Assembly: GCA_045629065.1 (NCBI GenBank)
Contig: JAZQQK010000034.1
Span: 1 to 64,000 of the forward strand
DNA length: 64,000 nt
Direction of reading: 5' to 3'
From: JAKSSM01 sp045629065
GTDB taxonomy: Bacteria; Bacillota; Clostridia; Peptostreptococcales; Anaerovoracaceae
In this document: positions 1 through 8,175 of the stretch, piece after piece
How the letters are laid out: each line of letters opens with the position of its first letter
Position numbering within the stretch: the stretch's first letter is position 1
Notes under the pieces: model-generated
Database searches by the model: none
What the model saw: only the letters and a program-made list of their open reading frames with translations
Told to the model about the DNA's origin: nothing
Made by a program: the position numbers and the translations under genes

Positions 1-1499
1 ATTGGATGTGGGAAAATCTCATGGCAATAAAAAGTATCATGAGCGAAACGGCATCTATTTATGTGCATTTGGATTATCATATCGCCCATTATGTGAAAAT
101 TTTAATGGATGAAGTGTTTGGGGAACAGAATTATAAAAATGAAATTGTGTGGTGCTATCGTGGCATGGCAGTTGCTGAAAAGCATTATACTAGACGTCAT
201 GATAATATTTTCTTCTACACTAAAAATGAGGAGTACTGTTTTAATTGGGAGGAGATTACAGAAGAACTTGAGGAATCAACAAAAGCCAAATATTCAAATA
301 TTGAAGAATCTACAGGAAGAAGATTTCGACTTCATGGTAGGAATATAGCAGGCAGCCCAATTCAAAACAATACAGATATAGATATTAAATGGTTAGAAAC
401 TAATCCAGAATTATGTAGGATTGATTATTTAGACGAAAAATTAGGCGTTAAACCTCGTGATTGGTTAGTAATGGATTATATAAATATAATGTCAAATGAA
501 AGAGTTGATTATGCGACGCAAAAGCCAGAAGCGCTCCTAGAACGAATCATCAAAGCATCATCAAATAAGAATATGCTTATTGCAGACTTTTTCGGAGGCA
601 GTGGCGTAACTGCTGCTGTGGCAAGCAAACTTGGCCGCCACTTTATTCATTGCGATATTGGAATAAACTCTATTCAAACAACTCGTGATCGTCTTGTAGC
701 TGATAAAGCGGAATTTGATATTCTTGAAATAAAGGATGGCGTTTCACTATATCGTAATCCTGTGCAAACGATGGATAAGATTAAATCTCTTATCCCGGGA
801 CTTAAAAACGAGGATTCTTTGGACTCATTTTGGGAAGGAGCAATATCAGATAGTAAGCTTGGTACGATTCCTGTATATGTTCCTAATCTAATGGATAGTA
901 GTTCAAAGCTTCTTGATGTGGTATTGATGAATCGTATTATTCATCAGGCAATTCCAGATCTCTCTAGTGATATTAAGAAGGTAATTGTATATTATGTGGA
1001 TATCACTAGTGAAGAAGAAATACGTAAATTTATTTCAGAAGATGATAGTACAACTGTCGAAATTGAATTACGAGATTTGAAAACTATACTTGATGACGTA
1101 GTAGTTGAAGATTATGTGGAATTTTCAGTTAAAAAGGCTGATGATACTTTATTAGAAGAGTATAAAACTAGCATAAATAAGTTCGCAAGCGATCGCGTAA
1201 GCGGTAAGATTCTGGAATTCAATAATAAAAACATGTTTAACAGTAAAAAAACGTTCACTCCGATAACAATAAGTGAAGATGGACTAGAACTTATTGAATT
1301 TTTATCAGTTGATTGCACAGCTAGTGAAGGCGAGTGGCATTCTGACAGTGAAATCAAAATCGATAAAAAAGGTTATGTGATCCGTAACGGCGTAAAAACT
1401 ACTGAATTTTGGGACGGCAAGATATCTTCTGACAAAAACCCACTTCGCTTAAAGATACGTAATATTTGCGGTGACGAAACGATTTGGCCAGTCAAATAG
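1..1499 (+). CDS. site-specific DNA methyltransferase (N4/N6 type), 5' partial
   Basis: The reading frame is open to the left edge, so the gene starts outside the window and the first ATG at 6 is probably internal. The visible part begins with a stretch typical of type III Mod or N4/N6 methylases ([14 protein letters not shown], then INEIVW-like NEIVWCYRG). It continues with [11 protein letters not shown] near residue 170 and the AdoMet-binding motif I ([12 protein letters not shown]) near residue 195. A DPPY catalytic motif is not visible and should lie upstream, which fits the beta-class motif order (catalytic motif before AdoMet motif). About 260 C-terminal residues after motif I match nothing I recognise and may help target recognition. 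It probably methylates DNA as part of a restriction-modification or orphan system carried by the adjacent mobile block. Family call is firm; system type and specificity cannot be told here. Confidence 0.85.
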   Translation, partial: WMWENLMAIKSIMSETASIYVHLDYHIAHYVKILMDEVFGEQNYKNEIVWCYRGMAVAEKHYTRRHDNIFFYTKNEEYCFNWEEITEELEESTKAKYSNIEESTGRRFRLHGRNIAGSPIQNNTDIDIKWLETNPELCRIDYLDEKLGVKPRDWLVMDYINIMSNERVDYATQKPEALLERIIKASSNKNMLIADFFGGSGVTAAVASKLGRHFIHCDIGINSIQTTRDRLVADKAEFDILEIKDGVSLYRNPVQTMDKIKSLIPGLKNEDSLDSFWEGAISDSKLGTIPVYVPNLMDSSSKLLDVVLMNRIIHQAIPDLSSDIKKVIVYYVDITSEEEIRKFISEDDSTTVEIELRDLKTILDDVVVEDYVEFSVKKADDTLLEEYKTSINKFASDRVSGKILEFNNKNMFNSKKTFTPITISEDGLELIEFLSVDCTASEGEWHSDSEIKIDKKGYVIRNGVKTTEFWDGKISSDKNPLRLKIRNICGDETIWPVK

Positions 1500-1540
1500 T
1501 TCATAGCGCAGTGTGCGAAGCACTCTGCAAGATAAAAAAT

Positions 1541-1585
1541 AGCAGCTCCTGGCGGTGCATTAGCATCAGTCAGGTGCTGCTTTTA
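1541..1585. terminator. bidirectional Rho-independent terminator
   Basis: An 11-bp stem with one mismatch (AGCAGCTCCTG at 1541-1551, CAGGTGCTGCT at 1571-1581) is followed by TTTT on the plus strand and by ATTTTTT on the minus strand. It sits between the convergent methyltransferase and zinc-finger genes and overlaps the stop codon of the latter. Confidence 0.75.
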
Positions 1586-2478
1586 ACTTTATTGTGTCTA
1601 TTTTTTAGTTGCTCTAAGCAATCAGATTCGGCAATTCTACCAGCTCGATATTCGGATAATAAGCTGTTTTTCCAGTCTATGTACTCGTCATATTCAGCTG
1701 TAATCTTTTCTCTAGTTTCACGTTTCTTGATCTTAATATAACCTTGATCATGAGGGGCATATTTGTTCGTATACATGCGATTCCGGTATATGTTAGATAT
1801 TGCTTCAGCTTCTCGGTATATGCCGTTTCTACGGGCTTTCATGCGCTTTGCCTTGTTCTCTGATTTACACTTATCAGAACAATAAACGTTTTTGCCGTAA
1901 TCAAGTATAAAGAAAAGTTCACAGTTAGGACATATCTTAAGCTTTTTGTTGGCTAATGATATATCTAGTAGGATGGCATAGGCTCTTTGAAAGTGGTTAG
2001 AATAGCTGTAGCAAATTCCGTTACTGGTTATATTAAGCAGTTCATGCCATCTTTCAGCACGTTCCTTTGTATCTTTAATTTTTTGGCTATTCTTTAATTG
2101 CTTTAGCCTTAATGCGGTTTCCTTAGTATTAACTTGCTTGTTCATGTTCTTTACAGGAACATATTTAGAATCAAGACTTGTTATTAATGCCTCAAATTTA
2201 GCATAACTAGGAGTTTCACCGTCACAGAAGCCTATCAATGCAGATTTTAGAAATGAAAAGCTTTCAACCAGTAATACCAATTCAGCTTTCACATTTTCCG
2301 GAAGCTGATTTTTTCTTTGTTCTGATTTAGTACGCAGTTCAGTATCAGCCTTGTTTATTAAAAGAACGCTTTCATTTAGCATCTCTGCAAGCAAATCATT
2401 AGAATTTCGGCCGAGATACAAATCCCCAGAACACTTGATATTGTTAGAATATTCAGTTATTAGTTTGTGTGTGCTCAT
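1570..2478 (-). CDS. zinc-finger-like protein of unknown function
   Basis: A 302-residue protein. The C-terminal third holds a treble-clef-like cysteine set, CPNCELFF about 15 residues before YCSDKC, followed by a basic segment (KSENKAKRMKARR). This resembles the CGNR-type zinc finger found at the end of some putative regulators, but I would not assign the family firmly. The N-terminal part is mostly helical and unrecognised. An upstream in-frame start exists at 2556, but a good promoter (TTGCTT, 18 bp, TATAAT) lies inside that extension and would start RNA only about 3-4 nt before the ATG at 2478. I therefore chose 2478, implying a nearly leaderless message. It is convergent with the methyltransferase and divergent from the replication gene, so it likely belongs to the mobile block. 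DNA or RNA binding is inference. Confidence 0.6.
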   Translation of the reverse strand: MSTHKLITEYSNNIKCSGDLYLGRNSNDLLAEMLNESVLLINKADTELRTKSEQRKNQLPENVKAELVLLVESFSFLKSALIGFCDGETPSYAKFEALITSLDSKYVPVKNMNKQVNTKETALRLKQLKNSQKIKDTKERAERWHELLNITSNGICYSYSNHFQRAYAILLDISLANKKLKICPNCELFFILDYGKNVYCSDKCKSENKAKRMKARRNGIYREAEAISNIYRNRMYTNKYAPHDQGYIKIKKRETREKITAEYDEYIDWKNSLLSEYRAGRIAESDCLEQLKNRHNKVKSST

Positions 2479-2487
2479 AACTATTTG

Positions 2488-2517
2488 ATTATAGCACATA
2501 TACATCAGAGAAAGCAA
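2488..2517 (-). promoter_or_regulatory. promoter giving a nearly leaderless transcript
   Basis: On the minus strand a TTGCTT -35 (2512-2517) and a perfect TATAAT -10 (2488-2493) are 18 bp apart. The expected start point near 2481-2482 leaves 3-4 nt before the ATG at 2478, with no room for a Shine-Dalgarno site. Confidence 0.6.
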
Positions 2518-2551
2518 TAAAATCCGTGATATATTGTAGTTGCTGGCGAAA

Positions 2552-2576
2552 GGCACGCAAAACGAAAGTGCGTGCC
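2552..2576. other. perfect 8-bp hairpin upstream of rep
   Basis: GGCACGCA (2552-2559) pairs perfectly with TGCGTGCC (2569-2576) around a 9-nt loop, followed by CTTTTTAT on the plus strand. It could be a terminator, part of the replication origin, or an element-end structure. The sequence alone does not decide. Confidence 0.4.
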
Positions 2577-2635
2577 AAGACTTTTTATATATTACGGTGT
2601 AAAAATCATTTAAAACCGTTGTGACACAAGCCTTT

Positions 2636-2665
2636 CAGGGTGGAAGGGCTGCGTCATCCACCCTG
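2636..2665. other. inverted repeat, candidate double-strand origin or nick site
   Basis: A perfect 9-bp inverted repeat (CAGGGTGGA at 2636-2644, TCCACCCTG at 2657-2665) encloses a 12-nt loop. It lies 50 bp upstream of the HUH replication gene, where rolling-circle plasmids commonly keep the hairpin that Rep nicks. Assignment as an origin is inference from position and structure. Confidence 0.45.
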
Positions 2666-2715
2666 TGTAAAAAGTGTAATTAGATATTACTTGGTTTTTA
2701 CAAGGAGGTTACGTC

Positions 2716-3846
2716 ATGAAAATGAATGATGTCATTCTTTATCAAGAAGACGGGTGGAACCCTGATAAAATAATCGATATTGTAAATCAAAAGAAATCAG
2801 TAAAAGAATATGCCATAATACTGCACGATAAAGACGTAGATGAAGAGAATAAGCCTAAAAAGCCCCATTATCATGTTTTCCTGAACTATGGCAATGGAAA
2901 TGTAAAGCCTAAAGATGTTGCTGCTTGGTTCAACATAAAAGAAAACGCAGTTGAGAGAATCCATACAAATAAATTCAGAACGCTTAGGTATTATCTGCAC
3001 TTAGATGAAGAAAACAAGTACAAGTATAGTATTGACGAGCTCATTTCCAACTTCGATGTTCAAAAGTATTTTTTAAGTGAAGAAAATAAGATGTCTAAAT
3101 CAGAGCTTATTAAACTCTGTGCAGAAGGAGTCATTAATAGACAAAACTTTCATGAACACATCGACCCCGAAACCTTTATCAAATATGAACCCGCTATTAT
3201 AAGCGCTTGGGATTATTACTCAATGAAAAAGGAAAGCGAGTCAAAGAATCGCAGATCTTGTGAAGTAATATGGATATTCGGAGAAACAGAAGTAGGCAAG
3301 ACGACATTAGCCACTATGATAGCTGAAAAGCATAATCTGTCATATTACATCACAGCCGGAGGCAAAGATCCTTTTTCAAACTATAAGGGTGAAGAAGTTT
3401 TGATTCTAGATGACCCTAGACCTGAAAGCCCATTTACATTTTCCGAGCTTTTAAAAATCCTTGACCCTAATTTCTTAACTCCGGTTCATTCTAGATATAG
3501 GAACAAGATTATATATGCAATATATATTTTCGTTACGAATCCGTATTCACCAGATAAGTTCTATGAATTGATGCCATTTAAAAACCCTGATGATAAGCCT
3601 GCTCAGCTATATCGTAGAATCTCAGAAATCTGGAAGTTAACGAAAGAGAAAATAGTATCAATCAAATATGATCCGGAAACAGGCAGATTTGTTGAAAATG
3701 GGAGTACACCTAACCCTGTAGCTAATATGTTGGATAAAGTACAGGCAGTAAAGCCAAAGCCCGCAGTTGACCTATTAGATGACATGTTAGATGGCAAGTA
3801 CAAATCGTTCTTTGGTGAGGTAATTGACGATGACATACCTTTCTGA
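2716..3846 (+). CDS. rep: rolling-circle replication initiator with HUH endonuclease and SF3-type helicase domains (CRESS-like Rep)
   Basis: A 376-residue protein. The N-terminal domain carries HUH endonuclease motifs: YAIILHDKD (32-40), the metal-binding HYH (51-53) and a catalytic-tyrosine region RYYLHLDEENKYKY (91-104), close to pMV158-type Rep_2 proteins. The second half is a superfamily-3 helicase: Walker A GETEVGKT (189-196), Walker B VLILDD (228-233) and motif C IFVTN (271-275). This nuclease-helicase order is the one found in bacterial pCRESS plasmids and CRESS-DNA viruses. The protein should nick a hairpin origin, stay bound to the 5' end through tyrosine and unwind DNA. A good Shine-Dalgarno (AAGGAGGTTACGTC then ATG) supports the start. 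A hairpin candidate origin lies just upstream and a large serine recombinase downstream, so this looks like an integrated plasmid or an integrative mobilisable element. Confidence 0.88.
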   Translation: MKMNDVILYQEDGWNPDKIIDIVNQKKSVKEYAIILHDKDVDEENKPKKPHYHVFLNYGNGNVKPKDVAAWFNIKENAVERIHTNKFRTLRYYLHLDEENKYKYSIDELISNFDVQKYFLSEENKMSKSELIKLCAEGVINRQNFHEHIDPETFIKYEPAIISAWDYYSMKKESESKNRRSCEVIWIFGETEVGKTTLATMIAEKHNLSYYITAGGKDPFSNYKGEEVLILDDPRPESPFTFSELLKILDPNFLTPVHSRYRNKIIYAIYIFVTNPYSPDKFYELMPFKNPDDKPAQLYRRISEIWKLTKEKIVSIKYDPETGRFVENGSTPNPVANMLDKVQAVKPKPAVDLLDDMLDGKYKSFFGEVIDDDIPF

Positions 3847-3988
3847 TTACGATTCACTTAACAGCTTGGCGAACCTTCTTGCAGACATTATAGAAAGGCA
3901 TATAGATGAACTTGATATTGAGAATTTAACAGTTCCTGAAATTTCAGAAGATGAATTAGTAGAAAATGATTGTCAAAGCGTTGAATAG
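3830..3988 (+). CDS. small acidic protein overlapping the end of rep
   Basis: A 52-residue reading frame whose ATG lies inside the last codons of rep in another frame. Its stop just follows the -35 hexamer of the recombinase promoter. It is acidic, with a probable amphipathic helix (LANLLADIIERHIDEL) and a Glu/Asp-rich tail. I recognise no family. No strong ribosome site is visible, but coupling to rep termination would be possible. Short acidic accessory genes next to rep are common on small replicons, which is the main reason to keep it. Confidence 0.4.
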   Translation: MTYLSDYDSLNSLANLLADIIERHIDELDIENLTVPEISEDELVENDCQSVE

Positions 3989-4009
3989 CATATGAAAACA
4001 TGGTATAAT
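3981..4009 (+). promoter_or_regulatory. promoter of the serine recombinase gene
   Basis: TTGAAT (3981-3986), a 17-bp spacer and a perfect TATAAT (4004-4009). The leader of about 60 nt carries an AGGAGG ribosome site before the ATG at 4078. Confidence 0.75.
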
Positions 4010-4077
4010 TTACGGTAGATAGTTGTCCAAACTATTTGCATTCTAATATCATAAATGCTCCATAGGAGGAACAAATT

Positions 4078-5757
4078 ATGAGCTCTGAAAAAGTAAAAGT
4101 ATATACATATGCTCGTGTTTCAACAGCGCTACAAATTGAAGGATATTCACTAGATGCTCAGAAGAACAGAATAAAGGCATATGCAGATTATAACAATTAC
4201 GAGATCGTGAACGAGTACGTTGACGCTGGAAGATCTGGTAAATCAATAGAGGGAAGACCTCAGTTTATGAAGATGATGGAGGATATTAAGTCCCAAAAGG
4301 ATGGAGTATCCTTCGTTTTAGTATTCAAACTGTCTCGATTCGGAAGGAATGCTGCAGATGTTCTTTCAACGCTCCAGATTATGCAGGATTTTGGTGTTAA
4401 CCTTGTTTGCGTAGAAGATGGGATAGATTCATCAAAAGGAGCCGGAAAGCTAATGATTTCTGTCTTATCAGCTGTTGCCGAAATAGAAAGAGATAATATT
4501 AGGGTACAGTCGATGGAAGGCCGTATCCAAAAGGCTCGTGAAGGCAAATGGAATGGTGGCTTTGCTCCATATGGTTATCAATTAATAGACGGAAAACTGT
4601 ATGTTAATGAGGAAGAAGCTAAAGCCATTCGTATCATTTACGATAAATATGTAAATACGCCAATGGGATCAACTGGCATATCAAAATACCTTGATGATAT
4701 CGGCATGCAAAAGATTCCTAGACAAAATGGAAAGAATGCTTTGTTTGACTCAAGTTTAGTAGTCAAAATACTAAAGAATCCGGTTTATTGTGGTAAAATA
4801 GCATATGGTAGAAGAAAAACTGAAAAAGTTCAAGGTACAAGAAATGATTATCACTTAGTTGAACAAGATGATTATTTAGTAGTTGATGGTTTGCATGAAG
4901 CTATAATAGACCCTGAAATGTGGGATAAGGCACAGGCAAAGCTAGTATCACAAGCTAAGAAGTATGAGAGAATTGATCAAACAGATGCTAGTCGTATACA
5001 TTTGCTCTCTGGTATTCTAAAGTGTCCGGTTTGTGGCTCTAGCATGTATGGAAACAAGAGCGTTAAGTACAAGAGTGATGGAAGCAAATACAAGGACTTT
5101 AATTATTATGGATGTAAGCATAGAGGTAAAACTCGCGGACATAAATGTGAATATAAGAGGCAGATAAATGAAGATTTATTAGATGCTGCTGTTGCAGAGG
5201 TAATATCCACAATTGTAAGCAGACCAAAGTTTGCAAACATTATGAAAGATAAAATCAATATGCAGGTAGACACTTCTGCCATTGATGAAGAAATTGCCAA
5301 TTATGAGAAAAACTTGCGCAAGTTGTATTCAACAAAAACTTCTCTTTCTGAAGATATTGACTCATTAGATCCTGATGATAAACATTTTTTACGAATGAAA
5401 GCAGATTTAAACGAGCGTATTTATTCAATTTATGATAAAATAGAAAACATCGAAGCTAAATTAGTAGATTTAAGAAAAAGAAAAGTTTCTATTGAGGCAG
5501 ACAAGATAACTGCGGATAATATCTTTAAAATCCTGTTAAATTTTGATAAGCTATATGAGGTAATGGACGAGAGAGAACGCAGAATTTTAGTTGAAACCCT
5601 AATAGATGAAATACAAATATATGAGGAACGTTTAGAGAATGGCCAATGGTTAAAATCTATCCGGTTTAAGCTTCCAATAATAGATGATGATATGAATTTG
5701 TGTTTGGACAATTTAGATCATGTTGAATGTATTACTTTATTAAAAAAGGTAAAATAG
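4078..5757 (+). CDS. large serine recombinase (site-specific integrase)
   Basis: A 559-residue protein with the full large-serine-recombinase layout. A resolvase catalytic domain covers about 5-150, with the nucleophile Ser15 in YARVST, plus SLDAQ, and the arginine motif FKLSRFGRNAADVL. A recombinase domain covers about 160-275 (GFAPYGYQL, then KILKNPVYCGKIAYGR). A zinc beta-ribbon follows from about 315 (LKCPVCGSSMYG, later YGC and HKCEY), then a coiled coil of about 385-480. Such enzymes recombine attP with attB and need a separate directionality factor for excision. The gene has its own consensus promoter and lies at the edge of the block, 15 bp before chromosomal yqeY. An attachment site near that junction is therefore likely but not identified. 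Confidence 0.93.
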   Translation: MSSEKVKVYTYARVSTALQIEGYSLDAQKNRIKAYADYNNYEIVNEYVDAGRSGKSIEGRPQFMKMMEDIKSQKDGVSFVLVFKLSRFGRNAADVLSTLQIMQDFGVNLVCVEDGIDSSKGAGKLMISVLSAVAEIERDNIRVQSMEGRIQKAREGKWNGGFAPYGYQLIDGKLYVNEEEAKAIRIIYDKYVNTPMGSTGISKYLDDIGMQKIPRQNGKNALFDSSLVVKILKNPVYCGKIAYGRRKTEKVQGTRNDYHLVEQDDYLVVDGLHEAIIDPEMWDKAQAKLVSQAKKYERIDQTDASRIHLLSGILKCPVCGSSMYGNKSVKYKSDGSKYKDFNYYGCKHRGKTRGHKCEYKRQINEDLLDAAVAEVISTIVSRPKFANIMKDKINMQVDTSAIDEEIANYEKNLRKLYSTKTSLSEDIDSLDPDDKHFLRMKADLNERIYSIYDKIENIEAKLVDLRKRKVSIEADKITADNIFKILLNFDKLYEVMDERERRILVETLIDEIQIYEERLENGQWLKSIRFKLPIIDDDMNLCLDNLDHVECITLLKKVK

Positions 5758-5772
5758 AAAGAAGGCAAAACT

Positions 5773-6210
5773 ATGAAATTTGAGACATTACAAAAAGAAA
5801 TGATCGCTGCTATGAAGGCAAGAGATGCTGAAAGAAAAGAATCGATATCACTTCTAGTAGCTGCTGTAAAGAAGGCTGCTATCGATGCGGGAACTAGAGA
5901 TGACATTCCTGATGAAATGGTAGATCAGACTATATTAAAAGAATTAAAGGCCGCAAAGGAGCAGGTTGAAACTTGTCCTGCTTCTAGACAGGATTTATTA
6001 GAAAAGTATAAGTTTAATTTGTCAGTTGTAGAAGAATTTGCACCTAAGATGCTTTCCGAAGAAGAAGTAGAAGCTATCTTAAAGGAAAAGTTCGCTGAAG
6101 TTCTTGCCTCAGGCAACAAGGGATTAATCATGAAGACAGTTATGGCAGAATTAAAGGGCAAAGCAGATGGAAAGGTAATCAATCAAGTAGTCGCTAAGCT
6201 TACAAAATAG
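5773..6210 (+). CDS. yqeY: GatB/YqeY domain protein
   Basis: A 145-residue protein matching the YqeY family along its full length. It has an N-terminal helical segment (MKARDAERKESISLLVAAVK), the middle EQVETCPASRQDLLEKY part, and the C-terminal domain shared with the tail of GatB (KGLIMKTVMAELKGKADGKVINQVV). YqeY homologues are thought to act in tRNA-related metabolism, but the role is not settled. In many Bacillota the gene follows rpsU. Here a recombinase gene lies directly upstream, so the mobile block may have been inserted between rpsU and yqeY. Ribosome site GAAAGAAGG precedes the ATG. Confidence 0.9.
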   Translation: MKFETLQKEMIAAMKARDAERKESISLLVAAVKKAAIDAGTRDDIPDEMVDQTILKELKAAKEQVETCPASRQDLLEKYKFNLSVVEEFAPKMLSEEEVEAILKEKFAEVLASGNKGLIMKTVMAELKGKADGKVINQVVAKLTK

Positions 6211-6229
6211 GAGAGTAGGAGATATATTA

Positions 6230-6958
6230 ATGCCATTATTGATAACATTTATACTAGGAGCATTCTTTGCTGTAGGGGTGCTGATAGTAAAGGAATCGAA
6301 AAATAAAGAATCAGTCGAGCACTGGTCGGTTGCACTTGGATTTGGCGCAATGATCGGACTTGCAGTTTTTGATTTGATTCCTGAAACCTTAGAGGGAAGA
6401 GAAAATCTTCATATTATATATCTAATTGGTTTTGTTGTGTTAGGTATTCTTTTGCTAGTATTTTTGGACAGATTCATTCCAGAACACAATCATTCACATG
6501 AGGATGAAACAGAAGAAAACCTTATTCATATAGGTTTAATATCAGCTATTGCAATAATGCTTCATAATATTGTTGAGGGCATGGGCGTTTACACTATTGC
6601 AAGTCAGTCATTAGCATCTGGAATTTCAATGATGGTAGGTGTAGGTTTACACAACATTCCAATGGGCATGCTCATTTATTCAACTCTTCAGAGCGAAAAT
6701 AGAAAGAAGAGACATGGAATATTGTTTGGGGCCGGTATTTCTACTTTTGTCGGTGGACTGATTATGTGGATGTTCAGTTCAAACGTTCCAGAATCCGTTG
6801 TTTCGGCTCTGATTGCTGTAGCATTAGGCATGGTTCTCTACATATTATTATTTGAGCTTTTACCATCAGTAATTCACTCGAAGACACGCAAAGTATCTAT
6901 TATTGGTACACTTATTGGTCTTGCATTAGTCTTTGGAAGTATCATGATTTTTGACTAG
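6230..6958 (+). CDS. ZIP family divalent metal transporter
   Basis: A 242-residue membrane protein with about eight predicted hydrophobic segments. The ZIP metal-binding signatures are present: HNIVEG (112-117) in one helix and HNIPMG (141-146) in the next. A short His-rich cytoplasmic loop (HNHSH, 86-90) also fits. ZIP proteins import zinc, iron or manganese across the cytoplasmic membrane; the specific ion is not readable here. The gene follows yqeY by 19 bp with ribosome site GGAGAGTAGGAG and precedes an iron-dependent alcohol dehydrogenase by 11 bp. Supply of metal to that enzyme is possible but only an inference. Confidence 0.9.
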   Translation: MPLLITFILGAFFAVGVLIVKESKNKESVEHWSVALGFGAMIGLAVFDLIPETLEGRENLHIIYLIGFVVLGILLLVFLDRFIPEHNHSHEDETEENLIHIGLISAIAIMLHNIVEGMGVYTIASQSLASGISMMVGVGLHNIPMGMLIYSTLQSENRKKRHGILFGAGISTFVGGLIMWMFSSNVPESVVSALIAVALGMVLYILLFELLPSVIHSKTRKVSIIGTLIGLALVFGSIMIFD

Positions 6959-6969
6959 AGAGGTATAGT

Positions 6970-8142
6970 ATGGGCAATAATTTCGTTTATAACATTCCAG
7001 TAAAGGTATATTTTGGCGAAAACCAATTAGGGAAGCTTGGCAAGGAACTATCCACTTTCGGTAAGAACGTTCTTATCGTATACGGAGGAGGTTCTATTAA
7101 GAAAAACGGCTTATTTGATAAGGCCGTAGCTGAAATCAAGAAGGCGGATTTAGAAGTCTTTGAATTCGGTGGCATTGAACCTAATCCAAAGATTGAATCC
7201 GTTAGACGCGGAGCAAAGTTCTGTAAGGATAACGCTATCGATGTGGTGCTTGCAATAGGCGGTGGCTCTACAATCGATGCTTCAAAATGGATTGCAGCGG
7301 GTGCTTTGTCTGATGTAGACCCTTGGAAACTCATTACAGGTCAGGAAAGAACAAAGGCAGCACTTCCAATCTTAACAATTTTAACTATGGCTGCTACAGG
7401 TTCTGAAATGGACTGCTTTGGTGTGGTTACTAATCCAGAGACGAATGAAAAGTTTGGTGGAGGTGCTAGAGCGCTTTTACCGAAGGTTTCGTTCTTGGAT
7501 CCTACAAACACTTATACAGTAAGCAAGTTCCAAACCGCAGCTGGATCTGCTGATATAATGAGCCACATATTTGAAGAATATTTCAATATGAATGAAGGCC
7601 TATATATGCTTGACAGCTTTATGGAAGGCATGATGAGGACTATTATTAAATTCGCTCCTGTCGCTTTAGAAAAGCCCGATGACTATGAAGCACGTGCCAA
7701 TATTATGTGGACAGCTTCATGGGCTATCAACGGCTTTGCAGCTCAGGGAAGAAGCGTTGAGTGGAGTTGCCATCCAATAGAGCATGAACTTTCAGCATTC
7801 TATGACATTACGCACGGTCTCGGCCTTGCTATCGTTACTCCAGCTTGGATGGAATACTGTTTGGATGAAACAACTTTACCAAAATACGTTCAATATGGTG
7901 TGAATGTATGGGGCATTGATTCAAAAGATGAACCAATGGCTATAGCTAAAAAATCAATCGAACTCACTAAAAACTTCCTATTTAATACTTTAGGGCTTGA
8001 TGGTAGTTTATCTAAAGTAGGAATTGGTGAGGAACATTTTGACGAGATGGCAAAGAAAGCTTGTGGCCCTAGAGGCGTGATTTTGGGCTTTAAGCCACTT
8101 GAACCAAAGGATGTAAAGAACATCTTAATGATGTGCAAATAA
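6970..8142 (+). CDS. iron-containing alcohol dehydrogenase (butanol dehydrogenase type)
   Basis: A 390-residue group III (Fe-ADH) dehydrogenase. It shows the dinucleotide-binding GGGSTIDASKW near 96-106, TMAATGSEMD near 138, and metal ligands expected in AGSADIMSHIFEEY and in WSCHPIEHELSAFYDITHGLGLAI. The overall match is to the NAD(P)H-dependent butanol dehydrogenases and YqhD-like aldehyde reductases of clostridia. It should reduce short-chain aldehydes to alcohols to dispose of fermentation electrons. It starts 11 bp after the ZIP gene with GAGAGGTATAGT before the ATG, so the two are probably cotranscribed. Exact substrate and cofactor preference cannot be read from sequence. Confidence 0.9.
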   Translation: MGNNFVYNIPVKVYFGENQLGKLGKELSTFGKNVLIVYGGGSIKKNGLFDKAVAEIKKADLEVFEFGGIEPNPKIESVRRGAKFCKDNAIDVVLAIGGGSTIDASKWIAAGALSDVDPWKLITGQERTKAALPILTILTMAATGSEMDCFGVVTNPETNEKFGGGARALLPKVSFLDPTNTYTVSKFQTAAGSADIMSHIFEEYFNMNEGLYMLDSFMEGMMRTIIKFAPVALEKPDDYEARANIMWTASWAINGFAAQGRSVEWSCHPIEHELSAFYDITHGLGLAIVTPAWMEYCLDETTLPKYVQYGVNVWGIDSKDEPMAIAKKSIELTKNFLFNTLGLDGSLSKVGIGEEHFDEMAKKACGPRGVILGFKPLEPKDVKNILMMCK

Positions 8143-8175
8143 ATTTATCTGATAAAGATAATAATTGGAGTTTTT

